Shown here piece by piece: positions 1 through 7,596 of a stretch of DNA of 22,975 nucleotides. This DNA is from CAYJAZ01 sp964370095. GTDB taxonomy: Bacteria; Desulfobacterota; Desulfovibrionia; Desulfovibrionales; Desulfovibrionaceae. The DNA is taken from contig CAYJHJ010000033.1 of assembly GCA_964370095.1 (NCBI GenBank), positions 1-22,975 on the forward strand, written 5' to 3'. The position numbers and the translations under genes are program-made. The notes below the pieces were generated by a model that was given only the letters and a program-made list of their open reading frames with translations, made no database searches and was not told the origin of the DNA. The stretch's first letter is position 1. Each line of letters begins with the position of its first letter.

Positions 1-53
<53 letters not shown>

Positions 54-77
54 CTTTAGAAAAGTACAAATGAGCAC

Positions 78-113
78 AAAAAAAGCAAGATTTCTATCTT
101 GCTTTTCTTTTTT
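78..113. terminator. Bidirectional intrinsic terminator between tRNA-Gly and the U32 gene
   Basis: A perfect 11-bp stem, AAAAGCAAGAT (81-91) with ATCTTGCTTTT (96-106), encloses a 4-nt loop. A T-rich tract follows on the plus strand, and an A run at 78-84 gives a U tract on the minus strand. It sits between the converging tRNA and U32 gene and can end transcription from both sides. Confidence 0.85.
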
Positions 114-149
114 AATATTTTTATTTTTATAGATCAAAAACCTAAACTG

Positions 150-2156
150 TTATAATAAAGTATTACTCCAGTTAAATTCTGTTGTTCTTTTTGCTAATTC
201 TAAGTCATGCGGATACGCTTCTTCCATGCGAACAAGGAAAGAATAACCTGCATTCTCAAGCTCAGGGGCACGTTTTGTCAAATCTAAAAGCCAGTTTGGA
301 TAGATCCATAAATTCTGGCCATAATGCCTTGCCCAAAACTGTTCACGCATAGGGCTTTGAAAGGTTTCATTTGCTTTTAACCCATTTAATCCATGCCTTG
401 CCAATCCCATTGGCCAGCAACCTGAAATCACAACACCTAATGGCAAAACCGATTGCTTTGGAAGAGATAAAAAGTCATCTCCACCCATTTCAGGGCTTAC
501 TATTGCCGCTTCAAATCCCAATTCTTCCAAAAGCAATATCGAGGCCCCGTTTGTGGTATTACAAAAAGGCCCTGCTGTGATTTTTACTTTTTCATTATCA
601 AAAAAAGCTCTTTGCCAAGGCGAGTTCAAAACAAACATATAGGCGCCTTTTTTGATAGCTTCTTTGATAAGTCGTTGATATTGTTCTTCTTCATTTTGCC
701 AAATAACAGGCGGAAGCCACCAAGAAACCCTTGGAATAACAGTTTTTGATAAAGCCCTTAAAGTGCCTATGCTCAACCACATACCCATAACTGATGAGCG
801 AGCAAGCCTTGTTTGCTTTCCTTGTGGCATGCTTGCACGAAGATGAATATTAAGTTGTTTTTTAGCTCTTTTGATTTCAGGGAGCATAAGCCCAACTTCT
901 GCCAACTCAGAGCCTTTAGAACCTAAACCTTTACATTTATTGAGCTTTGACTGCCATTCTTGAAGAATTTTTTGCAATTCTGCTTCTTTTCTGTCTATAA
1001 GAAAAACAGGAGTGCCCGGCTTTGGAAGCCTTTTATAAGACACTCTTAATGGAAAATTTCCTGCTTTTGGCACTTTTCTTGTTACAGAAAGAGTTTGGTG
1101 CCACATTTCATCTTCATAGCCCACACGCAAATAATCTTGATTTTGCAATTCTATGCGTGGTTTAATAAATGGAAGTGGCTGTTCTTTTTGTTTTTTTTCA
1201 GGCGGAGTGTATTGCACATGCCCAACAAGCATGCCTGATGAAGTTTGCTCATTCACAGAAACAATTTTTGTGTTTTTTTGCGGCAAGAAGCCGGCATGCG
1301 TTCTTGGTCTTCCAAGTGCCATTTCCAAAAGTTCTTCCACATCTTTTTTCACACGTGGATCAGAGCCATTATCCCTTAACATTCTATACGCTGAAACAGC
1401 ATGATAAACGTAGTGGCTACCCTTTTTTCTGCCTTCAATTTTCCAAGAGCGAAGTTTAGGAATATCAATAAGAGTTTGTGTAAGCACATCTAAGGATAAA
1501 TCTAGGCTTGAAAAATATCTGCCTTTGCGCTTTCCTTGTGTATAAACTCTTCTGCAAGGCTGAACGCAACGCCCCCTAAGACCGCTTTTCCCGCCCATAT
1601 AGCTTGACCAATAGCAGCGCCCTGACACGCAAAAACATAAAGCACCATGCACAAAAAGCTCTAAGTCAATTTCATCGGGGCATTTTTTTGAAATATCACG
1701 AATTTCATCAATAGAAATTTCACGCGGCAAAATAACACGGCTTGCACCAATATTTTTTGCAATTTCAAGCCCTTTTGAATGTGTTATATTTGATAAAGTT
1801 GATAAATGCAATTCACCGCTAAAGCCTGCTTGCCTAGCAAGTTCGATCATACCGATATCTTGCACAATCAAAGCATGTGGCTTTACATCTCTTTCAAGGC
1901 GGGCAACAAGCCTTGCTGCAGCGTGAACATCATTAGGCTTTAGTAAAGAATTGAATGCAATATAAATTCTGCGGTTTTCTTTTTGTGCTAATTCATTCAT
2001 TTTTGCCAATTCGGAAGTGGAAAAATTGTCAGCATTTGCCCTAGCCGAAAAATGCTTCAAACCAAGATATACAGCATCTGCCCCAGCAGCCATTGCCGCT
2101 AAAAATGAGGGTAAGTCGCCAGCCGGAGCTAAAATTTCAATAGTATTATTTTTCAT
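150..2156 (-). CDS. U32 family protein (RlhA/TrhP-like RNA hydroxylation factor; formerly 'peptidase U32')
   Basis: The 668-residue protein opens with the family start ILAPAGDLPSFLAAMAAGAD. The U32 signature lies at residues 166-184 (ELFVHGALCFCVSGRCYWS). Four cysteines, C174, C181, C197 and C201, are spaced as in family members that bind an iron-sulfur cluster. Characterised relatives (E. coli RlhA and TrhP) hydroxylate 23S rRNA C2501 or tRNA wobble uridine using prephenate-derived chemistry; few members are proven proteases. The length (668 aa) is close to RlhA (about 650 aa) and longer than TrhP (about 450 aa), so an RlhA-like role is favoured but not proven. The ATG at 2156 lacks a clear Shine-Dalgarno. 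It is transcribed alone, divergent from the diguanylate cyclase and convergent with the tRNA, and ends at the shared terminator. Confidence 0.88.
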   Translation of the reverse strand: MKNNTIEILAPAGDLPSFLAAMAAGADAVYLGLKHFSARANADNFSTSELAKMNELAQKENRRIYIAFNSLLKPNDVHAAARLVARLERDVKPHALIVQDIGMIELARQAGFSGELHLSTLSNITHSKGLEIAKNIGASRVILPREISIDEIRDISKKCPDEIDLELFVHGALCFCVSGRCYWSSYMGGKSGLRGRCVQPCRRVYTQGKRKGRYFSSLDLSLDVLTQTLIDIPKLRSWKIEGRKKGSHYVYHAVSAYRMLRDNGSDPRVKKDVEELLEMALGRPRTHAGFLPQKNTKIVSVNEQTSSGMLVGHVQYTPPEKKQKEQPLPFIKPRIELQNQDYLRVGYEDEMWHQTLSVTRKVPKAGNFPLRVSYKRLPKPGTPVFLIDRKEAELQKILQEWQSKLNKCKGLGSKGSELAEVGLMLPEIKRAKKQLNIHLRASMPQGKQTRLARSSVMGMWLSIGTLRALSKTVIPRVSWWLPPVIWQNEEEQYQRLIKEAIKKGAYMFVLNSPWQRAFFDNEKVKITAGPFCNTTNGASILLLEELGFEAAIVSPEMGGDDFLSLPKQSVLPLGVVISGCWPMGLARHGLNGLKANETFQSPMREQFWARHYGQNLWIYPNWLLDLTKRAPELENAGYSFLVRMEEAYPHDLELAKRTTEFNWSNTLL

Positions 2157-2296
2157 AAAGTTATTTTTTATAAAGGTTATTACTCACAATCAAGTGTTGC
2201 CTTTTTAGCATGATTAAAACAAGGTGTAAACAAAAATAATATGCTGAAAAAAAATTTTCTTTTATCAAAGCAATAAATTGTAATGCTATCAAATTC

Positions 2297-2327
2297 TTGA
2301 CAAGTTAAAGCTTCCTTGATATTTAAT
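2297..2327 (+). promoter_or_regulatory. Candidate sigma70-type promoter of the diguanylate cyclase gene
   Basis: A consensus -35 TTGACA lies at 2297-2302. A -10-like TTTAAT follows at 2322-2327 (19-bp spacer, slightly long); TATTTA at 2320-2325 has the ideal 17-bp spacer but matches less well. A start about 7 bp downstream would leave a short leader before the ATG at 2373 and would exclude the TTG at 2316 as a start codon. Confidence 0.5.
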
Positions 2328-2372
2328 AACAGAAGATTGCCAAGAAGAACTCTATATATAGGATCTTATAAA

Positions 2373-4613
2373 ATGCCACCAAAAGTTAGTCTTATACAAG
2401 ATATTTCAGATAAACATGCTCTCAGCACGCTTATTCCGGCTGCTGCAGTTGTTGCTCTTTATGATGAGCATTTCACTATAGTTGAGGCAAATTCAGCTTA
2501 TTTTAATCTTACGGGCTATTCAAGGGAAGAAACAAGAACACTGTTTAAAAACAAAGGCCTTGAAACCCTGCACCCAGATGATTTGCAGCTTGCACTTTTT
2601 TCCTTACAACACCAAATTGAACGCTCAGAAGAAAATATTTTTAATGTTGTTTCAAGACTAGTTAACAAAAAAAACAAATATAAAAACATACATTTCAGTG
2701 GCACTATTTTTACTGATGATGACGGACTTCAAAAAGTATTTATATTACTTATAGACATAACTTCACAAATCAAGCTTTTTGAAGGCCTTGAAAAAGAAAA
2801 AAGATTCAACAACCTTATTGACAATCTTACTGATGATACTTTTTTTGAATACAATGTTGACTCAAAAGAAATTCGCTTTTCAAAGCATTTTGCTGAAAAA
2901 TTTGCTATTAACGAAGTAAGCCAAAACTTTCCTAAATCTTTTATAGATGCAGGAATTATAGAAAGTAATTTTATTGACTTTAATAGCACTCCAAAAGATG
3001 ACAGTGATGATATTCATGTTGGTGAAGTAAGTCTTGTTGCTCCTGACGGAACTGAATGGTGGTTTAGTACATATTATAAAATTGAAACAAATATAAACCA
3101 TCAACCTATTCGTGTAATCGGTAAGATGAATGACATCACAAGCCACAAAGAAAAAATGGGCTTATTGCGTGAAAAAGCAGAAAGAGATCACCTTACAAGC
3201 CTTTACAACAAAGCCACTACCGAAGCTCTTATCGACAAAACTCTCAGAGAAAATAAAGCCAATGAAAAATTTGCCCTTATGATTATTGATGTTGATAATT
3301 TTAAAAGCGTTAATGATAAGCTTGGGCATCTTTTTGGTGATATTGTTCTTGCTCAATTGGCAGAACATCTTTCACAGCAGTTTCGTTCAAACGATATCAT
3401 AGGTAGAATAGGTGGTGATGAGTTTTTTGTTTTCATCTGCCACATGCCCTCAAGAGAACTTATTATAAAAAAAGCAGAAAATATTTGTGAAGCCTTTAAT
3501 AAAACTTTCCACGAAGGCAATATCAGTGTTGAAATTTCTGCAAGCATAGGTATTGCACTATGCCCTGAACATGGCAAAGAATTTGAAAGTCTTTATAAAA
3601 ATGCCGATATTGCACTCTATTCAGCAAAAGAAAAAGGTAAAAATCGTTTTGAATTTTATGAAGGTGGCGAACACACACACTATCAAAGCACAAGAACTGA
3701 AATTGAAACCAAAGAATCTGTTGTTACTTCATTTTTATCAAATAGAGTTGAATATATTTTCAGGCTTTTATTTACTTCTGAATATGCTTTCGATGCCCTT
3801 AAAACTACTTTAGGCCTTATTCTTGAACACTTTAAATTTTCAAGTGCCTATATTGGTGAACTTGATGACAGTGGGATGTTTTTTATAAATTCTTTTGAAT
3901 ATGACAAAACAGATACAACAAATGCAGAAAAAAATGAAAAGATTTACCACAAAATTTCAATGAAAAATCTACAGTATTTTCGGAGTATTATTACAGAAGG
4001 AAGAATTTATGACTCGCGTAAATTTAAAAAATACCCCAAGGAAGTATTAAAATACTTTAAAAGCAGAAATATAAAATCTATGCTTGTTTATCCTATTTTA
4101 AAAGATAAAAAGCCTTTGGGATATGTTGTTTTTGAAAACGCCAACACTGAATCACAGCTCAAAAAAAATGAATTTGACGAATTGAGCACAATTTGCAATA
4201 TTTTGGCAACTTTTTATATAAAAGATTATCTTATCAAGCAAGCAAAAGAAAAAGAAAACCTGCTTGCAGAACTTATCAATAATTTAGACGGTTATTCCTA
4301 TATTATTGATAAAGACAATTATACCATTCTTTACGAAACCCCTTCACTTGAAAAAACTTTTGGGGGTTCAAACTTAGGTAATATCTGCTATCAAGTCTAT
4401 ACAGGAAGCGATGAACCTTGCAAACATTGCTTTATTCCTTTTCTTACAGATGAAAACCCACAGTATAAACGCCTTAATATGACAGAAGCTTTAGGCATGG
4501 GGCAAGCAGTGAAAGCTTCGCTTCATAATTGGACAAGCAATCAAAAAGCTTGCCTTGTAAATTGTGTGGATATTTCTGACTTTTTTTCTGTTAAAAAAGA
4601 AAACAAAGACTAA
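2373..4613 (+). CDS. Multi-sensor diguanylate cyclase (PAS-PAS-GGDEF-GAF-PAS)
   Basis: This soluble signalling protein probably makes cyclic di-GMP from two GTP. Counted from ATG 2373 (746 aa), it has a PAS domain at about 21-133, a second PAS-like domain at about 146-258, a GGDEF domain at about 270-430, a GAF-like domain at about 458-620 and a Cys-containing PAS-like domain at about 640-735. The active-site GGDEF is intact at 347-351. The product-inhibition I-site RSND is at 338-341, exactly five residues upstream, so the enzyme looks active and feedback controlled. There is no signal peptide or membrane segment. The start was chosen because ATG 2373 follows AGGAT (2360-2364), while a TTG at 2316 overlaps the promoter candidate. 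No EAL or HD-GYP domain is present. Unusually, sensor domains lie on both sides of the catalytic domain. The signal is unknown. Confidence 0.9.
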   Translation: MPPKVSLIQDISDKHALSTLIPAAAVVALYDEHFTIVEANSAYFNLTGYSREETRTLFKNKGLETLHPDDLQLALFSLQHQIERSEENIFNVVSRLVNKKNKYKNIHFSGTIFTDDDGLQKVFILLIDITSQIKLFEGLEKEKRFNNLIDNLTDDTFFEYNVDSKEIRFSKHFAEKFAINEVSQNFPKSFIDAGIIESNFIDFNSTPKDDSDDIHVGEVSLVAPDGTEWWFSTYYKIETNINHQPIRVIGKMNDITSHKEKMGLLREKAERDHLTSLYNKATTEALIDKTLRENKANEKFALMIIDVDNFKSVNDKLGHLFGDIVLAQLAEHLSQQFRSNDIIGRIGGDEFFVFICHMPSRELIIKKAENICEAFNKTFHEGNISVEISASIGIALCPEHGKEFESLYKNADIALYSAKEKGKNRFEFYEGGEHTHYQSTRTEIETKESVVTSFLSNRVEYIFRLLFTSEYAFDALKTTLGLILEHFKFSSAYIGELDDSGMFFINSFEYDKTDTTNAEKNEKIYHKISMKNLQYFRSIITEGRIYDSRKFKKYPKEVLKYFKSRNIKSMLVYPILKDKKPLGYVVFENANTESQLKKNEFDELSTICNILATFYIKDYLIKQAKEKENLLAELINNLDGYSYIIDKDNYTILYETPSLEKTFGGSNLGNICYQVYTGSDEPCKHCFIPFLTDENPQYKRLNMTEALGMGQAVKASLHNWTSNQKACLVNCVDISDFFSVKKENKD

Positions 4614-4705
4614 TTGACTGTAAACACAATATTTTACAAAACAATCAAAACTAAATTATCTTATTTTTTATAAAGAATTAAAATATGAATATCCTCTAAC
4701 ATTCC

Positions 4706-4734
4706 TTGACTTTTGTTAAACTTATGATTAAAGT
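4706..4734 (+). promoter_or_regulatory. Candidate promoter for the trxA-trxB-bamD run
   Basis: TTGACT at 4706-4711 is a near-consensus -35. TAAAGT at 4729-4734 is a moderate -10 match after 17 bp. It lies in the 180-bp gap before trxA, which otherwise holds only AT-rich sequence with no strong terminator for the upstream gene. Confidence 0.4.
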
Positions 4735-4793
4735 AAATATCATTCATTCAGATTTTATTATTAACCAGTATTAAAAATACAAGGAGATTTATA

Positions 4794-5114
4794 ATGGCTA
4801 ATCAATTATCAGATTCAACTTTTCAAGCAAGCGTAATTCAAGCAGAACGTCCTGTACTTATTGACTTTTGGGCTCCTTGGTGTGGCCCTTGCCGTGCTAT
4901 TGCACCAATAATTGATGAATTATCAGAAGAATATAACGGAAAAATTGACATTTATAAAATGAATGTTGACGAAAACACAGCAACTCCTGCAAAATATGCT
5001 ATCAGAGCAATTCCTACTCTTATGATTTTCAATAAAGGTGAATTACAAGAAACTATTGTAGGCGGTGTTGCAAAAGAACAATTGCAAGAAGCTATCAACA
5101 AGGTTTTGGCATAG
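4794..5114 (+). CDS. trxA: Thioredoxin
   Basis: This 106-aa cytoplasmic protein-disulfide reductase donates electrons to ribonucleotide reductase, peroxiredoxins and other thiol enzymes. The active site WCGPC is complete (C30 and C33), preceded by the typical DFWAPWC context, and the cis-proline is P74 in AIPT. The length matches classical single-domain thioredoxins. A strong Shine-Dalgarno AAGGAG (4781-4786) sits 7 bp before the ATG. It is the first gene of a compact run, with trxB starting 3 bp after its stop, so the reductant and its reductase are probably made from one transcript. Confidence 0.97.
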   Translation: MANQLSDSTFQASVIQAERPVLIDFWAPWCGPCRAIAPIIDELSEEYNGKIDIYKMNVDENTATPAKYAIRAIPTLMIFNKGELQETIVGGVAKEQLQEAINKVLA

Positions 5115-5117
5115 CTT

Positions 5118-6056
5118 ATGAGCGATACCATTTATGACTCACTCGTTATAGGAGCAGGCCCTGCCGGCTTTACATCAGCTTTATATCTTATTCGAGCAGG
5201 ATTAAATATTGCACTTATAGAAAAAGCGGCTATAGGCGGGCAAGTTCTTTCTACTGATGAAATTGAAAACTATCCCGGTTTTCCTCGCCCTATTAAGGGC
5301 TGGGAATTTGCTGACTTGCTTGATGCTCAACTCATGAAATACATGCCACGCCGCATACAGTCTGACGTTAAAGACATTGAAATGAGCGAAGAAGTTGGTG
5401 GCGTGCATACTGTGAATACTTCTCGCGGCCCTCTTAAAGCAAAGACTATTATTATTGCTTCAGGGGCTTCGTATAAGAATTTAGGCATTCCATCAGAAGC
5501 TGCTTATGCAGGTAAAGGTGTTTCTTATTGTGCTGTTTGTGACGGAAATTTCTATAAAGGTAAAGATGTTGCCGTTGTTGGTGGCGGAAATTCAGCACTT
5601 GAAGAAGCTTTATATCTTTCAAGAATTGTGAAGCATGTCTTCATTATTCACAGAAGAAATGAATTTCGTGCAGCAAAAGTTTATCAAGATAAAGTAAAAG
5701 CAGCAGAAAACATAACCATCATCACTCCTAGTGTGCTTGAAGAAATTACAGGCAATAATGGTGTTGAAGAGGTTATCATAAAAAATCTTGAAAGCAACCA
5801 AAACCAAAGTATCAGAGTTGATGGTGTATTTTTATTTGTGGGAACAAAAGCCAATGCCGGCTTCCTTCCTGAAAAACTAAACACAAGTGAAGCAAAGTTC
5901 ATTATCACAGATACTGAAATGAATACAAACATTCCCGGCGTATTTGCTGCCGGCGATATAAGACAAAAAAATTGCAGGCAAGTGGCTAGTGCTGTTGGCG
6001 ATGGCGCAACCGCTGCAACTGCTGCAATAAGCTATTTGGAGCAATTAAATGCTTAA
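5118..6056 (+). CDS. trxB: Thioredoxin reductase (NADPH, FAD)
   Basis: The 312-aa flavoprotein transfers electrons from NAD(P)H through FAD to the partner thioredoxin. The FAD-binding GAGPAG is at 12-17, the redox-active CAVC at 138-141 is followed by the usual D, and the nucleotide-binding GGGNSA is at 155-160. HRR at 178-180, before NEFRA, resembles the NADPH-preferring type. The C-terminal FAD motif GVFAAGDIR is present. The length matches low-molecular-weight bacterial TrxB. It starts 3 bp after the trxA stop and overlaps bamD by 8 bp, suggesting translational coupling in both directions. Confidence 0.97.
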   Translation: MSDTIYDSLVIGAGPAGFTSALYLIRAGLNIALIEKAAIGGQVLSTDEIENYPGFPRPIKGWEFADLLDAQLMKYMPRRIQSDVKDIEMSEEVGGVHTVNTSRGPLKAKTIIIASGASYKNLGIPSEAAYAGKGVSYCAVCDGNFYKGKDVAVVGGGNSALEEALYLSRIVKHVFIIHRRNEFRAAKVYQDKVKAAENITIITPSVLEEITGNNGVEEVIIKNLESNQNQSIRVDGVFLFVGTKANAGFLPEKLNTSEAKFIITDTEMNTNIPGVFAAGDIRQKNCRQVASAVGDGATAATAAISYLEQLNA

Positions 6057-6780
6057 GAATTTTTCTCGTTTGGCTTGTTTACTTCTTTTACTTAGTCAAA
6101 TCACAGCATGCGGTCTTATAGATGCAGTCTATCTTCCTCCATCAGAAGACACAGCCAGTGAACTTTTTGATTCGGCAAATATTGCTATGCAAGCTAAGCA
6201 ATACGTAAAAGCAGAAGAATTATATGGAAAATTGCAAGCTGAATTTCCATTTTCACCCTATGCTTTTGAAGCAGAACTAAACCTTGGCGATGCCTTGTTT
6301 ATGCAAGAAAAATACCTTGAAGCTGCACATGCTTATAAGGCATTTGAAGAATTGCACCCAAGAAACCAAGCCATACCATATGTCTTATATCAAATTGGTA
6401 TGTCTTTAAAAAATACAAATGTCTCAGCAGACAGAACAGCAACAGAAGCTCAAGAAGCTATTCTATTCTTTGAAAGGCTTATAGCAAGCTATCCAGCAAG
6501 CCCTTATGCCTTGCAAGCACCTGCTGAAATTATTGCATGTAAAGAAATTCTTGCAGAAAGAGAATTGTATATAGCAAGTGTTTTCTGGAATATGGGCAAT
6601 AGCGGTGCTGCATACAAAAGATATATGTATGTATATGAAAACTTCCCTGAACTTCCTGAAATTCATGCCTTTGCTGAACAACAAGCCAAAGCTTCTTTCC
6701 TAAAATATACTGAAGATCTTTCAGAAGAAGAAAGAAGAAAAATTCATGGCTCTTGGCACGATTATTTCAGATGGCTATAA
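6049..6780 (+). CDS. bamD: Outer-membrane assembly lipoprotein of the BamD family
   Basis: The 243-aa protein starts with a lipoprotein signal peptide: a basic N terminus, a leucine-rich core and a lipobox ITAC with the lipidated cysteine at C21. The mature part carries TPR-like helical repeats (SELFDSANIAMQAKQYVKAE, then GDALFMQEKYLEAAHAY) typical of BamD/YfiO. This protein works with BamA to insert beta-barrel proteins into the outer membrane. Glycine after the lipid cysteine is compatible with outer-membrane sorting. The ATG lies inside the end of trxB, with TTGGAG at 6036-6041 as its ribosome site. Its place directly after trxA-trxB suggests co-expression of thiol redox and envelope assembly functions. 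Confidence 0.9.
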   Translation: MLKNFSRLACLLLLLSQITACGLIDAVYLPPSEDTASELFDSANIAMQAKQYVKAEELYGKLQAEFPFSPYAFEAELNLGDALFMQEKYLEAAHAYKAFEELHPRNQAIPYVLYQIGMSLKNTNVSADRTATEAQEAILFFERLIASYPASPYALQAPAEIIACKEILAERELYIASVFWNMGNSGAAYKRYMYVYENFPELPEIHAFAEQQAKASFLKYTEDLSEEERRKIHGSWHDYFRWL

Positions 6781-6802
6781 TAATATAAAAAAAGGATTAA
6801 TT

Positions 6803-7498
6803 ATGGATAATTCAAAACAACAAAGTATAGGCTTATCAAAAGCCGGAATTTTTATGCAACAAGTATACACGTGGATGTTTTTTGGACTTTTGTTCACTGC
6901 ATTCATCGCTTATGTTGTTGCTTCTTCACAAACCTTAATCACTTTAATCACAAACCCAATAGGAATGATTGCTTTGGCAATAGGTATGATTGGCTTAGCT
7001 TTTTACCTTCCTTCACGCATGGGCAACCTTTCAGCCACTCAAGCTTCAGGTTTCTTCATGCTTTTTGCAGGGCTAAATGGCGCTCTTTTATCACCCATTC
7101 TTCTTGTCTATACAACAAGCTCAATCTTCATGACATTTATTGTTACAGCATGTATGTTTGGAGCACTTGCCCTTTATGGTGTGGTAACAAAACGTGATTT
7201 ATCAGCAATGGGTTCTTTTCTCTTTATGGGCCTTATCGGTATCATTATTGCTTCTTTAGTGAATATTTTCTTCCAAAGTTCAGCTATGCAATTTGTTATC
7301 AACGTGCTTGGCGTTATTATCTTTGCAGGCCTTACAGCCTATGACAACCAAAAAATAAAAGAAATGGGTGAATCTGCACCTTTAGATGACAGCCTTGCTA
7401 TTCGTCGTGGCTCAATTCTTGGTGCTTTAACTCTTTATCTTGATTTTCTTAACCTCTTTCTTTTCTTATTGCGTTTTATGGGTGTAAGCAGAGATTAA
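6803..7498 (+). CDS. Bax inhibitor-1 family inner-membrane protein (YbhL/YccA type)
   Basis: This is a 231-aa integral membrane protein with about seven hydrophobic segments. The family fingerprints AYDNQKIKEMGE and, near the C terminus, LYLDFLNLFLFLLRFMG match the BI-1/UPF0005 family. Characterised members include a pH-sensitive calcium leak channel, and E. coli YccA modulates the FtsH protease; which role applies here is unknown. The start was moved to ATG 6803 because AAGGA (6792-6796) precedes it. An upstream in-frame ATG at 6746 lies inside bamD and would add 19 residues unlike the family. It is 22 bp downstream of bamD and probably shares its transcript. Confidence 0.9.
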   Translation: MDNSKQQSIGLSKAGIFMQQVYTWMFFGLLFTAFIAYVVASSQTLITLITNPIGMIALAIGMIGLAFYLPSRMGNLSATQASGFFMLFAGLNGALLSPILLVYTTSSIFMTFIVTACMFGALALYGVVTKRDLSAMGSFLFMGLIGIIIASLVNIFFQSSAMQFVINVLGVIIFAGLTAYDNQKIKEMGESAPLDDSLAIRRGSILGALTLYLDFLNLFLFLLRFMGVSRD

Positions 7499-7524
7499 TC
7501 GGTTAAAATAACAATAAAAACTCA

Positions 7525-7562
7525 AAGGGGAAATTTAAGCATTATACGTTTAATTTCCCCTT
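7525..7562 (+). terminator. Strong hairpin between the BI-1 gene and gpmI (terminator or mRNA-processing structure)
   Basis: AAGGGGAAATT (7525-7535) pairs perfectly with AATTTCCCCTT (7552-7562) across a 16-nt loop. No clean U tract follows (ACAAATTT). It may be a weak terminator, an mRNA 3'-end stabiliser for the upstream genes, or a leader structure 34 bp before gpmI. Confidence 0.5.
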
Positions 7563-7596
7563 ACAAATTTATAGGGTATTATAAAGGAATGCTCAA

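Noticed and set aside
371..1459. Plus-strand open frames opposite the U32 gene
   Set aside because: They lie entirely within a well-supported conserved gene and show no protein family signal.
150..2156. Calling the U32 protein a collagenase or protease
   Set aside because: The Fe-S type cysteine set and RlhA-like length fit the RNA hydroxylation branch better; few U32 proteins are proven peptidases.
2316..2372. In-frame TTG start that would add 19 residues to the diguanylate cyclase
   Set aside because: It overlaps the candidate -10 region, lacks a ribosome site, and ATG 2373 follows AGGAT.
4619..4640. TGTAAA...TTTACA inverted repeat after the diguanylate cyclase as a terminator
   Set aside because: Six weak base pairs and no T run; likely chance in AT-rich sequence.
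6746..6802. Upstream in-frame ATG for the BI-1 protein inside bamD
   Set aside because: The extra 19 residues are unlike the family, and ATG 6803 has AAGGA at the right distance.
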